Of a stretch of DNA of 64,000 bases, positions 24,759 to 33,955 are shown in pieces. The translations under genes and the position numbers were made by a program. This stretch comes from an uncultured Desulfovibrio sp. Lineage in GTDB: Bacteria > Desulfobacterota > Desulfovibrionia > Desulfovibrionales > Desulfovibrionaceae. The stretch spans positions 62,001-126,000 of the forward strand of contig NZ_CALUWS010000002.1 of assembly GCF_944324525.1 (NCBI RefSeq). The letters run 5' to 3'. Under the pieces are notes generated by a model, which was not told the DNA's origin, did no database searches, and saw only the letters and a list, made by a program, of their open reading frames with translations. Positions within the stretch are counted from its first letter, which is position 1; every line of letters starts with the position of its first letter.

Positions 24759-26867
24759 ATGGCGTCAGTCAATCTTCCCAAACTTGATTATAGTCGCTTT
24801 GCCAAACAGGGCGACATCATGCTCGGCCTGGGCGTGGTGGTCATCCTCTTTGTCATGCTGGTGCCGCTGCCGACGTTCTTTCTGGACATCATGCTCTGCG
24901 TGAGCATCTCCGTCTCTCTGCTCATCCTCATAACCACCATGTTCATGACCTCCCCGCTGGAGTTCACCATCTTCCCTTCGCTGTTGCTGGTGACCACTCT
25001 GCTGCGGCTGGCGCTCAACGTGGCGTCCACCCGTCTCATCCTGCTCAACGGGGACATGGGCGTGGAAGCCGCCGGGGAAGTGATCCGTTCCTTCGGCGAA
25101 TTCGTGGTCGGCGGCAGCTATGTGGTCGGCGGCGTCATCTTCATGATCCTGTTCATCCTGAACAAGGTCGTCATCACCTCCGGTACCACGCGCATCGCGG
25201 AAGTGGCGGCCCGCTTCACCCTTGACGCCATGCCCGGCAAGCAGATGGCCATCGAAGCCGACCTCAACGCCGGCCTCATCGGCGAAGAGGAAGCCACGGA
25301 GCGCCGCAACGCCCTGCGCAAGGAAGCCGACTTCTACGGCGCCATGGACGGTGCTTGTAAATTCGTGTCCGGGGACGTGAACGCCGGCATGCTCATCACG
25401 CTGGTGAACCTCATCGGCGGCATCATCATCGGCGTCGTGCAGAAGGATATGGACTGGAATACGGCCCTCACCACCTACTCGCTGCTGACCATCGGTGACG
25501 GTCTGGTCTCCACCATCCCTTCCATCGTCGTCTCCACCGGCACGGGTCTGCTGGTTTCCCGCGCGGCCTCCGAAGCCAAGATGGGCGAAGAGTTCCTTGC
25601 CCAGCTCACCTTCAACAGCCGCGCCCTCAAGCTGGTCTCCTGCGTGCTGGTGGTCTTCGCGCTGGTGCCCGGCCTGCCCACCCTGCCCTTCCTCATCCTT
25701 GCGGGCCTCGTGTACGTCGCCGCCCGCGTCACGGCCCGGAACGAAGAAGAGGCCAAGGAAGCCGAAGGCGGGGCCAAGGGCAAGGGCAAGAGCAAGGGCA
25801 AGAGCCCCACGGCCGATACGCCGGAAGAAGTGCAGGCCCTGCTGCCGCTGGATACCCTGGAACTGGAAGTGGGCTACGGCCTCATCCCGCTGGTGGACGA
25901 GGAACAGAGCGGCAACCTGCTCTCCCGCATCCGCTCCATCCGCCGCCAGTTCGCGCTGGACATGGGCGTGGTCATCCCCTCCCTGCATCTGCGTGACAAC
26001 CTGCAGCTCAAGCCCGGCCAGTACGCTCTGCTCATCAAGGGCAATCAGGTGGCTTCGGCGGAGATCCTGGTGGATCACTTCCTGGCCATGGATCCGGGCA
26101 ACGTGAATACGCAGATCCGCGGCATCGAAACGCGCGAACCGGCTTTCAACCTGCCGGCCCTCTGGATCCCCGACAGCCAGCGCGAAGAAGCCATGATGGC
26201 GGGCTATACGGTGGTCGATCCGGCCACGGTCATCGCCACCCACCTTACGGAAGTCTTCAAGCGGCATCTGGCCGAGTTCCTGGACCGTCAGGCCGTACAG
26301 GGCCTGCTGGATACCGTGGGCAAGACGGCGCCCAAGGCCGTGGAAGATCTGGTGCCGGGCACCCTGCCGCTGGGTACGGTGCAGAAGGTGCTGCAGAGCC
26401 TCGTGCGCGAAAACGTCAGCATCCGCGACATGCTCACCATCGTGGAAACCCTGGGCGACTACGGCGGCGGCGTGAAGAATCCCGACGTGCTGGCCGAATA
26501 TGTGCGCGAACGGCTTTCCCGCTCCATCGTGCGCTCCTATCTGGACAGCCAGGGGACGCTGCCCGTCCTCACGCTTACCGGCCAGACCGAGCGCATGCTG
26601 CAGGAGGCCATCCGGCAGGCGGACAATGGCGCGACCTTCCTTTCGCTCAATCCGGCCACGGCGCAGCGGCTCATCCAGCATATCAACGCGGCGGTGGAGA
26701 ACGCCGTCAATACCGACGGGCAGCCCGTCGTGCTCACCAGCCCGCCCGTGCGGCCGCACCTCGCTCAGCTGGTCACGCGCTTCCTGCCCGCGGTGCCGGT
26801 CATCTCCCAGGCGGAGATCCCGCCGGATATCCGCCTGCAGAGCGTGGGCACCGTCGGGGCGGAGTAA
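24759..26867 (+). CDS. flhA: Flagellar export protein FlhA
   Basis: Core of the flagellar export gate, using proton motive force and binding chaperone-substrate complexes. The 702-residue protein has about eight membrane helices in the first 320 residues, with the conserved loops LRLALNVASTRLIL, TRIAEVAARFTLDAMPGKQM and EADLNAGLI. A Lys/Gly-rich linker (KGKGKSKGKSP, near 345) leads to the cytoplasmic domain (LELEVGYGLIPLVDEEQSGN, GYTVVDPATVIATHL). Length and order are normal for the family. In the same direction as flhB and flhF. Confidence 0.97.
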   Translation: MASVNLPKLDYSRFAKQGDIMLGLGVVVILFVMLVPLPTFFLDIMLCVSISVSLLILITTMFMTSPLEFTIFPSLLLVTTLLRLALNVASTRLILLNGDMGVEAAGEVIRSFGEFVVGGSYVVGGVIFMILFILNKVVITSGTTRIAEVAARFTLDAMPGKQMAIEADLNAGLIGEEEATERRNALRKEADFYGAMDGACKFVSGDVNAGMLITLVNLIGGIIIGVVQKDMDWNTALTTYSLLTIGDGLVSTIPSIVVSTGTGLLVSRAASEAKMGEEFLAQLTFNSRALKLVSCVLVVFALVPGLPTLPFLILAGLVYVAARVTARNEEEAKEAEGGAKGKGKSKGKSPTADTPEEVQALLPLDTLELEVGYGLIPLVDEEQSGNLLSRIRSIRRQFALDMGVVIPSLHLRDNLQLKPGQYALLIKGNQVASAEILVDHFLAMDPGNVNTQIRGIETREPAFNLPALWIPDSQREEAMMAGYTVVDPATVIATHLTEVFKRHLAEFLDRQAVQGLLDTVGKTAPKAVEDLVPGTLPLGTVQKVLQSLVRENVSIRDMLTIVETLGDYGGGVKNPDVLAEYVRERLSRSIVRSYLDSQGTLPVLTLTGQTERMLQEAIRQADNGATFLSLNPATAQRLIQHINAAVENAVNTDGQPVVLTSPPVRPHLAQLVTRFLPAVPVISQAEIPPDIRLQSVGTVGAE

Positions 26868-27294
26868 ACCGGTCTTTCACGCCGGGCTGTCGTCGGAATT
26901 CGCGCCATGCGCGGGAAGGCCCCGGCAGCCGGTTCCGCAAGAAAGCGGAAGCCTCCCGCGTCAGGAGTCTGACGGCGGGGGGACGACATAAGGGTCTAGA
27001 CATTTCAGGCACAAGACTCTATGTCTTTCTGGTTGTGCCTTCGACCACTTCCGGGCATGTCCGGCATCACGCCGGCTGACGGAAGAGCCGTGCCGTCGCC
27101 TGCCGGCCCCGGCGTTCCCGCCGCCGGCAGGGCATCGTCCGAGTAACGGAAGGGAGACGGCGGGGCAGGCATCGCCACTGGGGGAAGATGGCGGTTTTCG
27201 CGCCTGTCGGCGGTCGAAGCACCTCATGGAGGCGTTAGGGGTAGGGGTTTTATGCGAAGCCCGTTGCGGGCAAGATGCTTCTAAGGATGCGTGC
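26868..27294. other. Non-coding gap between flhA and flhF
   Basis: A 427-base stretch with no supported gene. It contains a perfect 9-bp GC-rich hairpin (27099-27107 with 27123-27131) and nested hairpins around 27007-27040 (AGGCACAA/TTGTGCCT and, alternatively, AAGAC/GTCTT). Such mutually exclusive pairing could be regulatory, but no riboswitch class is recognised. No sigma-54 or sigma-28 consensus could be placed. Confidence 0.5.
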
Positions 27295-28389
27295 ATGCAA
27301 GTAAGAACATTCACGGGTGCCAGCTCACAGGAAATTCTGGCCCGCATCAAGGCGGAAATGGGGCCTGAAGCTGTCATCATCGGCAATCGCACCTTCAAGA
27401 AAAACGGGGAGATATGCCACGAGATCACGGCGGGGATCGATCGTAATCCGGTAAGCGCGCAGCAGCCCGTGGGAACGATGCCGGGCGACGGCATGCCCAG
27501 CGGCTGGAGCGACTGGCACAAGGACTGGCTGCAGATCAAGGAGCAGATCTTTGCCCTGATGAAGCCCGCCATCCAGATGGACCGCTTGACGCCGCGGCAG
27601 CGGGTGGCGCTGGAATACCTGCAGCGGGAAGGCATCTCCGATGCGGTGGCGGTGGATCTTTACAAGCATCTGCTGGCCCAGCCCGGCATCTCGGTTCTGG
27701 AATGCCTGTGCGGCATGGTCCCGGTACAGGGCTGGGGCACGGGCAACTGGCCGCAGCGCTGGCACATCATGGCCGGCCCCTACGGCAACGGCAAGACCAC
27801 CACGGCCCTGCGCTATGCCCTGCAATGGCGGCAGCGGGAACCGGAAGCGCGCATCGCCTTCATCAATGCCGACTGCCTGCGCGGCAACGGCCGTCTGGTG
27901 CTCCGGCACTGGGCCGAACTCTCGGATTTCCTCTACCTGGAAGCGTCGGACCCCGCCAGCATGGAGAAGGCCCTGCGCGCCAGCCGTGAAGCGGCCCTGG
28001 TCTTCATCGATTCGCCGGGCCTGGGACGCCACGGCACCCTGAGCGAATGGCGGGCCGGCATGGGTCTCACCAAGCTGAAGTGCGCCACGCATCTGGTGCT
28101 GACGCCCCTGCTCTCCGGGCTGCAGATGGACCACTTTCTGGAGCGCTACCGCACCGAAGGCGCAGCCAGCATCATCTGGACCCACCTTGACGAAGCCGCC
28201 AGCTACGGGAGCCTCGTCAATGTGGCCCGCGCCACAGGCCTGCCCGTTTCCGGCCTTTCCTACGGTTCCGAGCTCAAGGAAAGCCTTGCGCCCGCGACCG
28301 AGCCGCTGATCTGGCGGCTGATCTTCAAACGGCAACTCCCCGGCGAACCCGCCGGGAACGCAACTTCTACCCCCCAGCCTGGAGCATAA
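27295..28389 (+). CDS. flhF: Flagellar placement GTPase FlhF
   Basis: SRP-type GTPase that recruits the first flagellar components to the cell pole. The 364-residue product begins MQVRTFTGASSQEILARIKA with AAGGA upstream; an upstream in-frame start is not conserved. The NG domain shows Walker A GPYGNGKTTT at about 161-170, INADCLRGNG, and VFIDSPGLGRHG in place of the usual DTAG box. The linker between the N-terminal part and the GTPase domain is short. flhG follows after two bases, the usual pairing. Confidence 0.93.
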   Translation: MQVRTFTGASSQEILARIKAEMGPEAVIIGNRTFKKNGEICHEITAGIDRNPVSAQQPVGTMPGDGMPSGWSDWHKDWLQIKEQIFALMKPAIQMDRLTPRQRVALEYLQREGISDAVAVDLYKHLLAQPGISVLECLCGMVPVQGWGTGNWPQRWHIMAGPYGNGKTTTALRYALQWRQREPEARIAFINADCLRGNGRLVLRHWAELSDFLYLEASDPASMEKALRASREAALVFIDSPGLGRHGTLSEWRAGMGLTKLKCATHLVLTPLLSGLQMDHFLERYRTEGAASIIWTHLDEAASYGSLVNVARATGLPVSGLSYGSELKESLAPATEPLIWRLIFKRQLPGEPAGNATSTPQPGA

Positions 28390-28391
28390 GC

Positions 28392-29204
28392 ATGAGCGGC
28401 GATTTCCCTCTCGTATTTTCCGTAACATCCGGCAAGGGCGGAGTCGGAAAAACCAACCTCTCCGTCAACCTGGCCCTGAGCCTTGCGCGGAAGAACAAAA
28501 AAGTCGTCCTCATCGATGCTGACCTCGGTCTGGCCAACGTGGACGTGCTGCTGGGCCTGACGCCGGCCAAGAACCTCTTCCATCTTTTCCATGAAGGGGC
28601 GAGCCTCAAGGAGATCCTCTTCCCCACACCGTACGGCTTTTCCATCCTGCCGGCCTCCTCGGGCGTGAGCGACATGCTCACCCTCTCCAGCGGCCAGAAG
28701 CTCGAACTGCTCGAAGCGGTGGACGAGCTCGAGGATCAGGTGGACTACCTCATCGTCGATACCGGCGCCGGCATCAACGACAACGTGCTCTATTTCAATC
28801 TGGCCGTCCAGGAACGTCTGGTGCTGTTGACGCCCGAACCCACTTCCCTGACGGATGCTTACGCCCTGATCAAGGTGCTCAAGCTGACGCACGGGGTGGA
28901 GCACTTCAAGGTCTGCGTCAACATGGTCCCGGACATGAAGATGGCCAAGGAGATCTTCGCCCGCCTGCATCAGGCCTGCGACACCTTCCTGAGCGGCGTC
29001 TCTCTGGACTTTGCCGGCTTCATCCCGCGGGATCCGGCCATGCGCAAGTCCGTGCTGGCGCAGAAACCCCTGTGCGAGACTCAGCCGGAAAGCCCCGCCG
29101 CCAAGGCCATCGATCAGCTCGCCACGACCATCAGTCAGTGGGACGTGGCCCGGCAGCTTGACGGCAACATCAAGTTTTTCTGGAAAAAACTGCTGTTCTG
29201 CTGA
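28392..29204 (+). CDS. flhG: Flagellar number regulator FlhG (MinD-like ATPase)
   Basis: A 270-residue deviant-Walker ATPase (FlhG/FleN/YlxH) that limits flagellar number together with FlhF. Seen: VTSGKGGVGKTNLSVNLALS at the N-terminus, VVLIDADLGLANVDVLLGL, YLIVDTGAGINDNVL, and the TPEPTSLTDAYALIK stretch. The C-terminus (GNIKFFWKKLLFC) is amphipathic and hydrophobic, fitting the membrane-targeting helix of the family. It starts two bases after flhF; fliA follows. Confidence 0.94.
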   Translation: MSGDFPLVFSVTSGKGGVGKTNLSVNLALSLARKNKKVVLIDADLGLANVDVLLGLTPAKNLFHLFHEGASLKEILFPTPYGFSILPASSGVSDMLTLSSGQKLELLEAVDELEDQVDYLIVDTGAGINDNVLYFNLAVQERLVLLTPEPTSLTDAYALIKVLKLTHGVEHFKVCVNMVPDMKMAKEIFARLHQACDTFLSGVSLDFAGFIPRDPAMRKSVLAQKPLCETQPESPAAKAIDQLATTISQWDVARQLDGNIKFFWKKLLFC

Positions 29205-29255
29205 GAGGGAAGACAGAACAGGCTTGAGTTGAAGCGTCGGACGCAGAGGATGGGC

Positions 29256-30038
29256 ATGCATACCGTAACGGCACGAACTGACGAGTCCGCCCCCTGGGAG
29301 GCTCTTGAGACCGGCGCCACCGCCTGGGAGGACTTCTCCCCGGCGGAGCAGGAAGCCGTCGTGCGGCATTATGCGCCCAAGATCCGCTTTCTGGCGTTGC
29401 GCCTCAAGGTCAAATTGCCGCGGAGCGTGGAACTGAACGAGATGATCAGTTCCGGCACGCTGGGGCTCATGGAAGCCCTGGGGAAATTCCGCCCGCAGCT
29501 CGGCATACGCTTTGAGACCTATGCCGAGACCCGCATACGGGGGGCCATGCTGGACGAACTGCGCCGGCTCGACTGGTTCCCCCGCTCGCTCCGGCAACGC
29601 ATCCGCGTGCTGGACGAGGCCATGCGGAAGGTGGAGTTCGAAGAAGGACGGCAGGCGACGGAAGAAGAGCTGCACGAGATGACGGGCCTTGAGATGCGCG
29701 ATGTGCGGCAGGGCCTCGAAGCGCTGCAGAATCAGCTCTGGCTCTCCCTGGACGCCATCCAGGATACGGTCTCCGGCGAGGGGGGGGAAAATGGCGGACA
29801 GCCCTTTTCCTCCACGGCGCATCAGGAAATGATCGAGCGCATAGCCCCCCTCATTGACCGTTTGACACCTAGGGAAAAGCTGGTATTGTCGCTTTATTAC
29901 ACGGATGAACTCAACATGCGGGAAACGGCCGAAGTCATGGGCATCACCGAAGGACGGGTCTCGCAGTTGCATTCTCAGGCCCTGAACCGGCTGCGCAAGG
30001 AATTTCTCAATCAGTATGGGGACAGCCCTTTGCCGTAG
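29256..30038 (+). CDS. fliA: RNA polymerase sigma factor for flagellar operons (sigma-28)
   Basis: Directs late flagellar and chemotaxis transcription. I prefer the start at MHTVTARTDESAPWEALETG, since AGAGG lies at proper distance; an ATG two codons earlier and a TTG nine codons earlier are also possible. Region 2 is LKVKLPRSVELNEMISSGTL and GIRFETYAETRIRGAMLDEL, region 3 DWFPRSLRQR, and region 4 LTPREKLVLSLYYTDELNMR then ITEGRVSQLHSQALNRLR. About 260 residues, normal for FliA. No flgM is seen in the window. Confidence 0.94.
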   Translation: MHTVTARTDESAPWEALETGATAWEDFSPAEQEAVVRHYAPKIRFLALRLKVKLPRSVELNEMISSGTLGLMEALGKFRPQLGIRFETYAETRIRGAMLDELRRLDWFPRSLRQRIRVLDEAMRKVEFEEGRQATEEELHEMTGLEMRDVRQGLEALQNQLWLSLDAIQDTVSGEGGENGGQPFSSTAHQEMIERIAPLIDRLTPREKLVLSLYYTDELNMRETAEVMGITEGRVSQLHSQALNRLRKEFLNQYGDSPLP

Positions 30039-30113
30039 CGCGGCGCCGGGGCGTGTGATTGCTCGGTCATTGTTTAGTTTGCCGCCACCGGCGGAATCAA
30101 GGGAGGAGTGCTC

Positions 30114-30494
30114 ATGTCGTATGATACCAATATGCGCGTTCTCATCGTGGACGACTTTTCCACCATGCGCCGCATCGTTCGCAATATCCTGCGCCAGATC
30201 GGCTTCAACAACGTCGTGGAAGCCGATGACGGCACCACGGCGTGGGATGTGCTCAACCGCGAAAAAATCGACTTCATCGTTTCCGACTGGAACATGCCCC
30301 AGATGACCGGCATCGACCTGCTGCGCAAGGTGCGTTCCAGCGAGCAGTTCGCCGACATCCCGTTCCTGATGGTCACTGCCGAAGCCCAGCAGGAAAACAT
30401 CATCGAAGCGGTGCAGGCCAAGGTGTCCAACTACATCGTCAAGCCGTTCACCGCCGATACCATGAAGCAGAAGATCGACAAGATCTTTCAGTAG
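30114..30494 (+). CDS. cheY: Chemotaxis response regulator CheY
   Basis: A single receiver domain of 126 residues that binds the flagellar motor switch when phosphorylated. The acidic pocket is DD at 13-14, the phosphorylated Asp is at 58 in IVSDWNMPQMTG, the conserved Thr is in MVTAEAQQENI and the Lys in YIVKPF. Very close to enterobacterial CheY. GGGAGG precedes the ATG. Placed after fliA and followed by a terminator-like hairpin. No CheA, CheB or receptor gene is present here. Confidence 0.96.
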   Translation: MSYDTNMRVLIVDDFSTMRRIVRNILRQIGFNNVVEADDGTTAWDVLNREKIDFIVSDWNMPQMTGIDLLRKVRSSEQFADIPFLMVTAEAQQENIIEAVQAKVSNYIVKPFTADTMKQKIDKIFQ

Positions 30495-30523
30495 GCGCAT
30501 CGCTCTGGCCTGCATGTTTTGGT

Positions 30524-30561
30524 GGCAGCGGCGGGCCCTGTCCTGTCGTTGCCCTTTTTTT
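30524..30561 (+). terminator. Probable terminator after cheY
   Basis: A stem of about twelve pairs including G-U pairs (GGCAGCG at 30524-30530 with CGTTGCC at 30547-30553, extended inwards) followed by seven T. A second small hairpin (CTCCCTC/GAGGGAG, 30571-30589) lies just before fliL, which therefore may have its own promoter. Confidence 0.6.
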
Positions 30562-30626
30562 GCCGCACGTCTCCCTCTGCATGAGGGAGGCAGCTGCATG
30601 GTCCGTACTGGTGTCCGGAGGAAGTC

Positions 30627-31283
30627 GTGGCGGACGACAAGGTAAAGGAAAAAAGCGATATCCAGGTCGAAGTTGCGTCGCCGGCGTCAGCGTCAGCCGG
30701 CGGCAAGGTCGAGCTGGACCTCGATGATGCGCCTTTCCTGCGTGAGCCGGAGGAAAAGCCTCTCCCCCCCGTGGAACGGCGGTCATCAGCCCCCGCTCCG
30801 GTGGTGAAGGAAGCCCCCAAGAGCAAGAAAAAGCTCATCATCAGCGGCATCGGCCTGTTCGTCATACTGGCGGCAACGGCAGTCTGGTGGTTTTTCTTCC
30901 GCGTGCCGCCGCCAGTGGTGGAGCCGCCCAAGCCCGAGGTCATCGTGGTCAAGCCGCCGGAGGCCGCCCCTGTGGAGCAGGACTTCATTTTCGAGCTGGA
31001 GCCCTTCTGGGTGCCCGTCAAGGACGACAAGGGCAACACCAATTTCCTCGTCTGCCGCTTTTCCACCATTTCCAAGTCGGAGATGCTCAACAAGGAAATT
31101 GAAAAGCAGCTCATGACGGTGCGCGACGCCATGTACTATTATCTGCGCAACAAGTCGCTGGATTTTCTGCTGGCCGCCGCCAACAGAGAAACCATCAAGA
31201 AGGACCTCACGTCCGTTGTGAACAGCTATCTGACGCTCGGCCAGATCGAGGACGTTCTGATGGAAAGTTACCTGGGGCATTAG
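30627..31283 (+). CDS. fliL: Flagellar basal body-associated protein FliL
   Basis: A 218-residue inner-membrane protein that surrounds the stator and supports torque. GTG start with GGAGGA upstream. Acidic, Pro-rich cytoplasmic N-terminus of about 65 residues (longer than usual), one membrane helix at about 70-91 (LIISGIGLFVILAATAVWWF), then the periplasmic FliL domain with LEPFWVPVKDDKG, MLNKEIEKQLMTVRDAMYYY and KKDLTSVVNSYLTLGQIEDV. Assignment is firm from domain pattern and context. Confidence 0.9.
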   Translation: MADDKVKEKSDIQVEVASPASASAGGKVELDLDDAPFLREPEEKPLPPVERRSSAPAPVVKEAPKSKKKLIISGIGLFVILAATAVWWFFFRVPPPVVEPPKPEVIVVKPPEAAPVEQDFIFELEPFWVPVKDDKGNTNFLVCRFSTISKSEMLNKEIEKQLMTVRDAMYYYLRNKSLDFLLAAANRETIKKDLTSVVNSYLTLGQIEDVLMESYLGH

Positions 31284-31565
31284 GCCGGGACATTGCCGGC
31301 AGCCACGCGTATGAAACCTTGACACGAGGGATGAATGGAGAGAGCGCCTGAAGACCGCCTGCGCGCATGAACCGTACTATCGACAAGCGGCCGTCACTCC
31401 GCCTGGCCCCGACGGCAGGGGTTCGCCATCGGCGAACGCAGCCAATCCCTGCCGCACGAACGGGAACAGGCGTGAAACGGACGCTTGCACGGACAGCCGG
31501 GCGGTCGGACGCATCATTGTTTATTCCAAAAGAAAGGGACGGAAGCCTGTCCGGGAGGGGAACCG

Positions 31566-31898
31566 GTGAGCATCCAATCCACCATGGCCGTGCTGTACGC
31601 CCAGACCGGGCTTGCCGCGCCGTTGGTATCGGCAACGACCAACGCGCCGCAGGCCGCTCTGGCCATGTCGCAGGCGCTTGCCACCGAAATGGCCAAGCAG
31701 CAGATGCAGCACGTCGAAAAGAGTGAACCCAAGACCGAGGGCAGCGCCATCAATACAGATGCCCGCGATCAGGGACAGCAGGGCGCACAGTTCGGCAGCC
31801 GAAGACGGCGCAGGCCGCCACTTGTGCCGCAAGAGGAAGAAGAACCCCGCCCCTCCGGCTCGCCGCTGGTGGGAAACCTCCTGAACGTACGCGTATGA
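31566..31898 (+). CDS. Small hypothetical protein in the flagellar block
   Basis: A 110-residue product from a GTG start with GGAGGG upstream (VSIQSTMAVLYAQTGLAAPL). An Ala/Gln-rich N-terminal half is followed by a charged tail with RRRRRPP and EEEEP. Its end overlaps the next gene as ATGA, supporting that it is translated. No family is recognised. The 282-base gap before it holds a small hairpin (31421-31437) and an isolated TTGACA at 31319 without a good -10 box. It could be a soluble partner of the downstream membrane protein. Confidence 0.6.
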   Translation: MSIQSTMAVLYAQTGLAAPLVSATTNAPQAALAMSQALATEMAKQQMQHVEKSEPKTEGSAINTDARDQGQQGAQFGSRRRRRPPLVPQEEEEPRPSGSPLVGNLLNVRV

Positions 31899-32317
31899 AC
31901 GACTATCTTCAACTTGGACTGATCATTCTCTTTTCCATCATGGAGCTGCTCATCCTGAGCGGCGTCCTCTTTTTCTATCTGCGGCTCCGGAATTCGGAAC
32001 GGCTGCTCAACACGCTGCAAGGCAATCAGGAAGCCCTGCTGGCCCGCATCGAGATGAACGCCCGTCTGGAAAAGGAGATCGTGGCGACCTTCGCCCAGCG
32101 CCAGGCCGAGCTGCGCAGCCTTGACGAAAAACTCGAGCAGCGGGCCCAGGATCTGCGCCGTCTGCTCGATCAGGCCGAAGGCATCACGCGTTCGCCGCAG
32201 TTCCTGCGCGAGCTGATCCTCAACGGACAGCGCAAGGGGCTCTCCGCCAAGCAGATCGCCCGTAATGCCGGCCTCAGCGTGGACGAGGTCGAGTTGATCA
32301 TGAGCCAGAATTCCTGA
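31895..32317 (+). CDS. Membrane-anchored coiled-coil protein with C-terminal helix-turn-helix-like segment (DUF2802-like)
   Basis: A 140-residue protein with one N-terminal membrane helix (about residues 6-28, QLGLIILFSIMELLILSGVL), a coiled coil (roughly 35-95) and a C-terminal segment ERKGLSAKQIARNAGLSVDE-like (actual GLSAKQIARNAGLSVDEVEL) resembling a helix-turn-helix. This order recalls DUF2802 proteins found beside chemotaxis genes in Pseudomonas; that link is from memory. It is translationally coupled to the preceding small gene and follows fliL, so a motor or chemotaxis role is likely. Confidence 0.72.
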   Translation: MNDYLQLGLIILFSIMELLILSGVLFFYLRLRNSERLLNTLQGNQEALLARIEMNARLEKEIVATFAQRQAELRSLDEKLEQRAQDLRRLLDQAEGITRSPQFLRELILNGQRKGLSAKQIARNAGLSVDEVELIMSQNS

Positions 32318-32343
32318 TCACATAAACCCTTCTCGGAGTCGTC

Positions 32344-33894
32344 ATGGAGCCGTTTGAAGCCGCGGGCTGGTTGTCGCTGCTGCCGCCCATCATCGCCATT
32401 ACCCTGGCCCTGCTGACCAAGGAAGTCATCTCCTCCCTCTTCCTCGGCATCCTCAGCGGGACCGTCATCCACACCATCGGCACCGGCACCGGCACCCTTT
32501 TGGTCAAGCCCGTGGAAACGGCCTTCGCCGTCATGGTCAGCAAGCTGGATTTCAACATCATCCTTTTCTGCACCCTGCTCGGCGCGCTGGTCTACGTCAT
32601 CGCCATGGCCGGCGGCACCCGGGCCTACGGCAAGTGGGCCACACGCCGCATCAAGAGCCGCCGCTCGGCCATGCTTTCCACCTCCGGCCTGGGCGTCTTC
32701 ATCTTCATCGACGACTATTTCAACTGCCTCACCGTGGGCACGGTCATGCGCCCCGTGACGGACAGCTTCCGCATCTCTCGCGCCAAGCTGGCCTACATCA
32801 TCGACGCCACCGCCGCGCCCATCTGCATCATCGCCCCCATTTCCAGCTGGGCGGCGGCCGTCGGCAGCAATCTCAAGGCCACCGGCGCTTTTGAAAGCGA
32901 CTTCGCGGCCTTCGTCTCCACCATCCCCTATAACTTCTACGCTCTGCTGTCTCTTGTCATGGTCGTCATGGTCTGCATGGGCCGCTTTGACATCGGCCCC
33001 ATGCGCAAGGCCGAGGAAAAGGCCATCAAGGGCGATGTGGGCGCCAGCGGGGAAGAGAACGAAGAAGCCCGCCGCCAGCCCGAAGTGACCGGCAAGGGTC
33101 ATCTGGCCGACATGCTCGTCCCCATCGGCAGCCTCATCGTCTTTGCGGTGCTGGCCCTGCTCTATAACGGGGGCTACTGGGGAGACGATCCGCAGTACCA
33201 CACCCTGGCCGCCGCCTTCGGCAACTGCACGGCGGCCAAGGCGCTCGTGCTGGCCTCCTTCGGCGCCATGGTGGTGGCCTTCATCCAGTTCGTGGCGCTG
33301 GGACGCATGTCGCTCAAGACCTTCATGGACGGCGCCACGCAGGGCATGAAGGCCATGATGCCCGCCAACATCATCCTGGTGCTGGCCTGGACCATCTCCG
33401 GCGTCTGTCAGAACCTGCTGCAGACGCCCGCCTATGTGCGTACCCTGGTGGAGGCCGACGGCGGCATGACCGGCGGCCTGCTGCCGGCCATCATCTTCGT
33501 GCTGGCCTGTTTCCTCAGCTTCTCCACGGGGACGGCCTGGGGGACCTTCGGCATCCTCATCCCCATCGTCGTGCCCGTAGCGCAGCAGGTGGACCCCAGC
33601 CTCGTCCTCGTCTGCCTTTCCGCGACTCTGGCGGGCAGCGTGTTCGGGGACCACTGCTCCCCCATTTCCGACACCACCATCCTTTCCAGCGCCGGCGCGG
33701 CCTGCACCCACATCGAGCACGTCTCCACGCAGATGCCCTATGCCTGCGTGGTGGCGGCCAGCAGCCTTGTGGGCTATGTGGTGGCGGGCTTTACCGGGGG
33801 GTCGCTGCCCGCCAGCCTCGGCACGGCCCTCGTCGTCATGATCGCCGCCATGCTTGTGCTGCGGAGCCGCTCCGACAGAGCGGCCGCCCGATGA
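32344..33894 (+). CDS. Na+/H+ antiporter, NhaC family
   Basis: A 516-residue transporter with about 11-12 membrane segments. Diagnostic stretches are FIFIDDYFNCLTVGTVMRPV and DATAAPICIIAPISSWAAAV in the first half and FSTGTAWGTFGILIPIVVPV and GDHCSPISDTTILSSAGAAC in the second, as in NhaC-type sodium/proton exchangers and related amino acid antiporters. A hydrophilic loop near residues 220-250 divides the halves. GGAG precedes the ATG, 26 bases after the previous gene, and a strong terminator follows. The exact substrate (Na+, or organic acid exchange) is not settled. Confidence 0.85.
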   Translation: MEPFEAAGWLSLLPPIIAITLALLTKEVISSLFLGILSGTVIHTIGTGTGTLLVKPVETAFAVMVSKLDFNIILFCTLLGALVYVIAMAGGTRAYGKWATRRIKSRRSAMLSTSGLGVFIFIDDYFNCLTVGTVMRPVTDSFRISRAKLAYIIDATAAPICIIAPISSWAAAVGSNLKATGAFESDFAAFVSTIPYNFYALLSLVMVVMVCMGRFDIGPMRKAEEKAIKGDVGASGEENEEARRQPEVTGKGHLADMLVPIGSLIVFAVLALLYNGGYWGDDPQYHTLAAAFGNCTAAKALVLASFGAMVVAFIQFVALGRMSLKTFMDGATQGMKAMMPANIILVLAWTISGVCQNLLQTPAYVRTLVEADGGMTGGLLPAIIFVLACFLSFSTGTAWGTFGILIPIVVPVAQQVDPSLVLVCLSATLAGSVFGDHCSPISDTTILSSAGAACTHIEHVSTQMPYACVVAASSLVGYVVAGFTGGSLPASLGTALVVMIAAMLVLRSRSDRAAAR

Positions 33895-33917
33895 CGCCTC
33901 CTGACAAGGCATGACAG

Positions 33918-33955
33918 CATCCCGTCCGCGCCACCGTGCGGACGGGATGTTTTTT
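33918..33955 (+). terminator. Intrinsic terminator after the antiporter gene
   Basis: Perfect 12-bp stem CATCCCGTCCGC (33918-33929) with GCGGACGGGATG (33938-33949), 8-base loop, then six T. Confidence 0.9.

Noticed and set aside
31367..31726. A 119-residue frame between fliL and the coupled small gene
   Set aside because: It overlaps the better supported GTG-start gene at 31566, has no good ribosome-binding site and an Arg-rich shadow composition.
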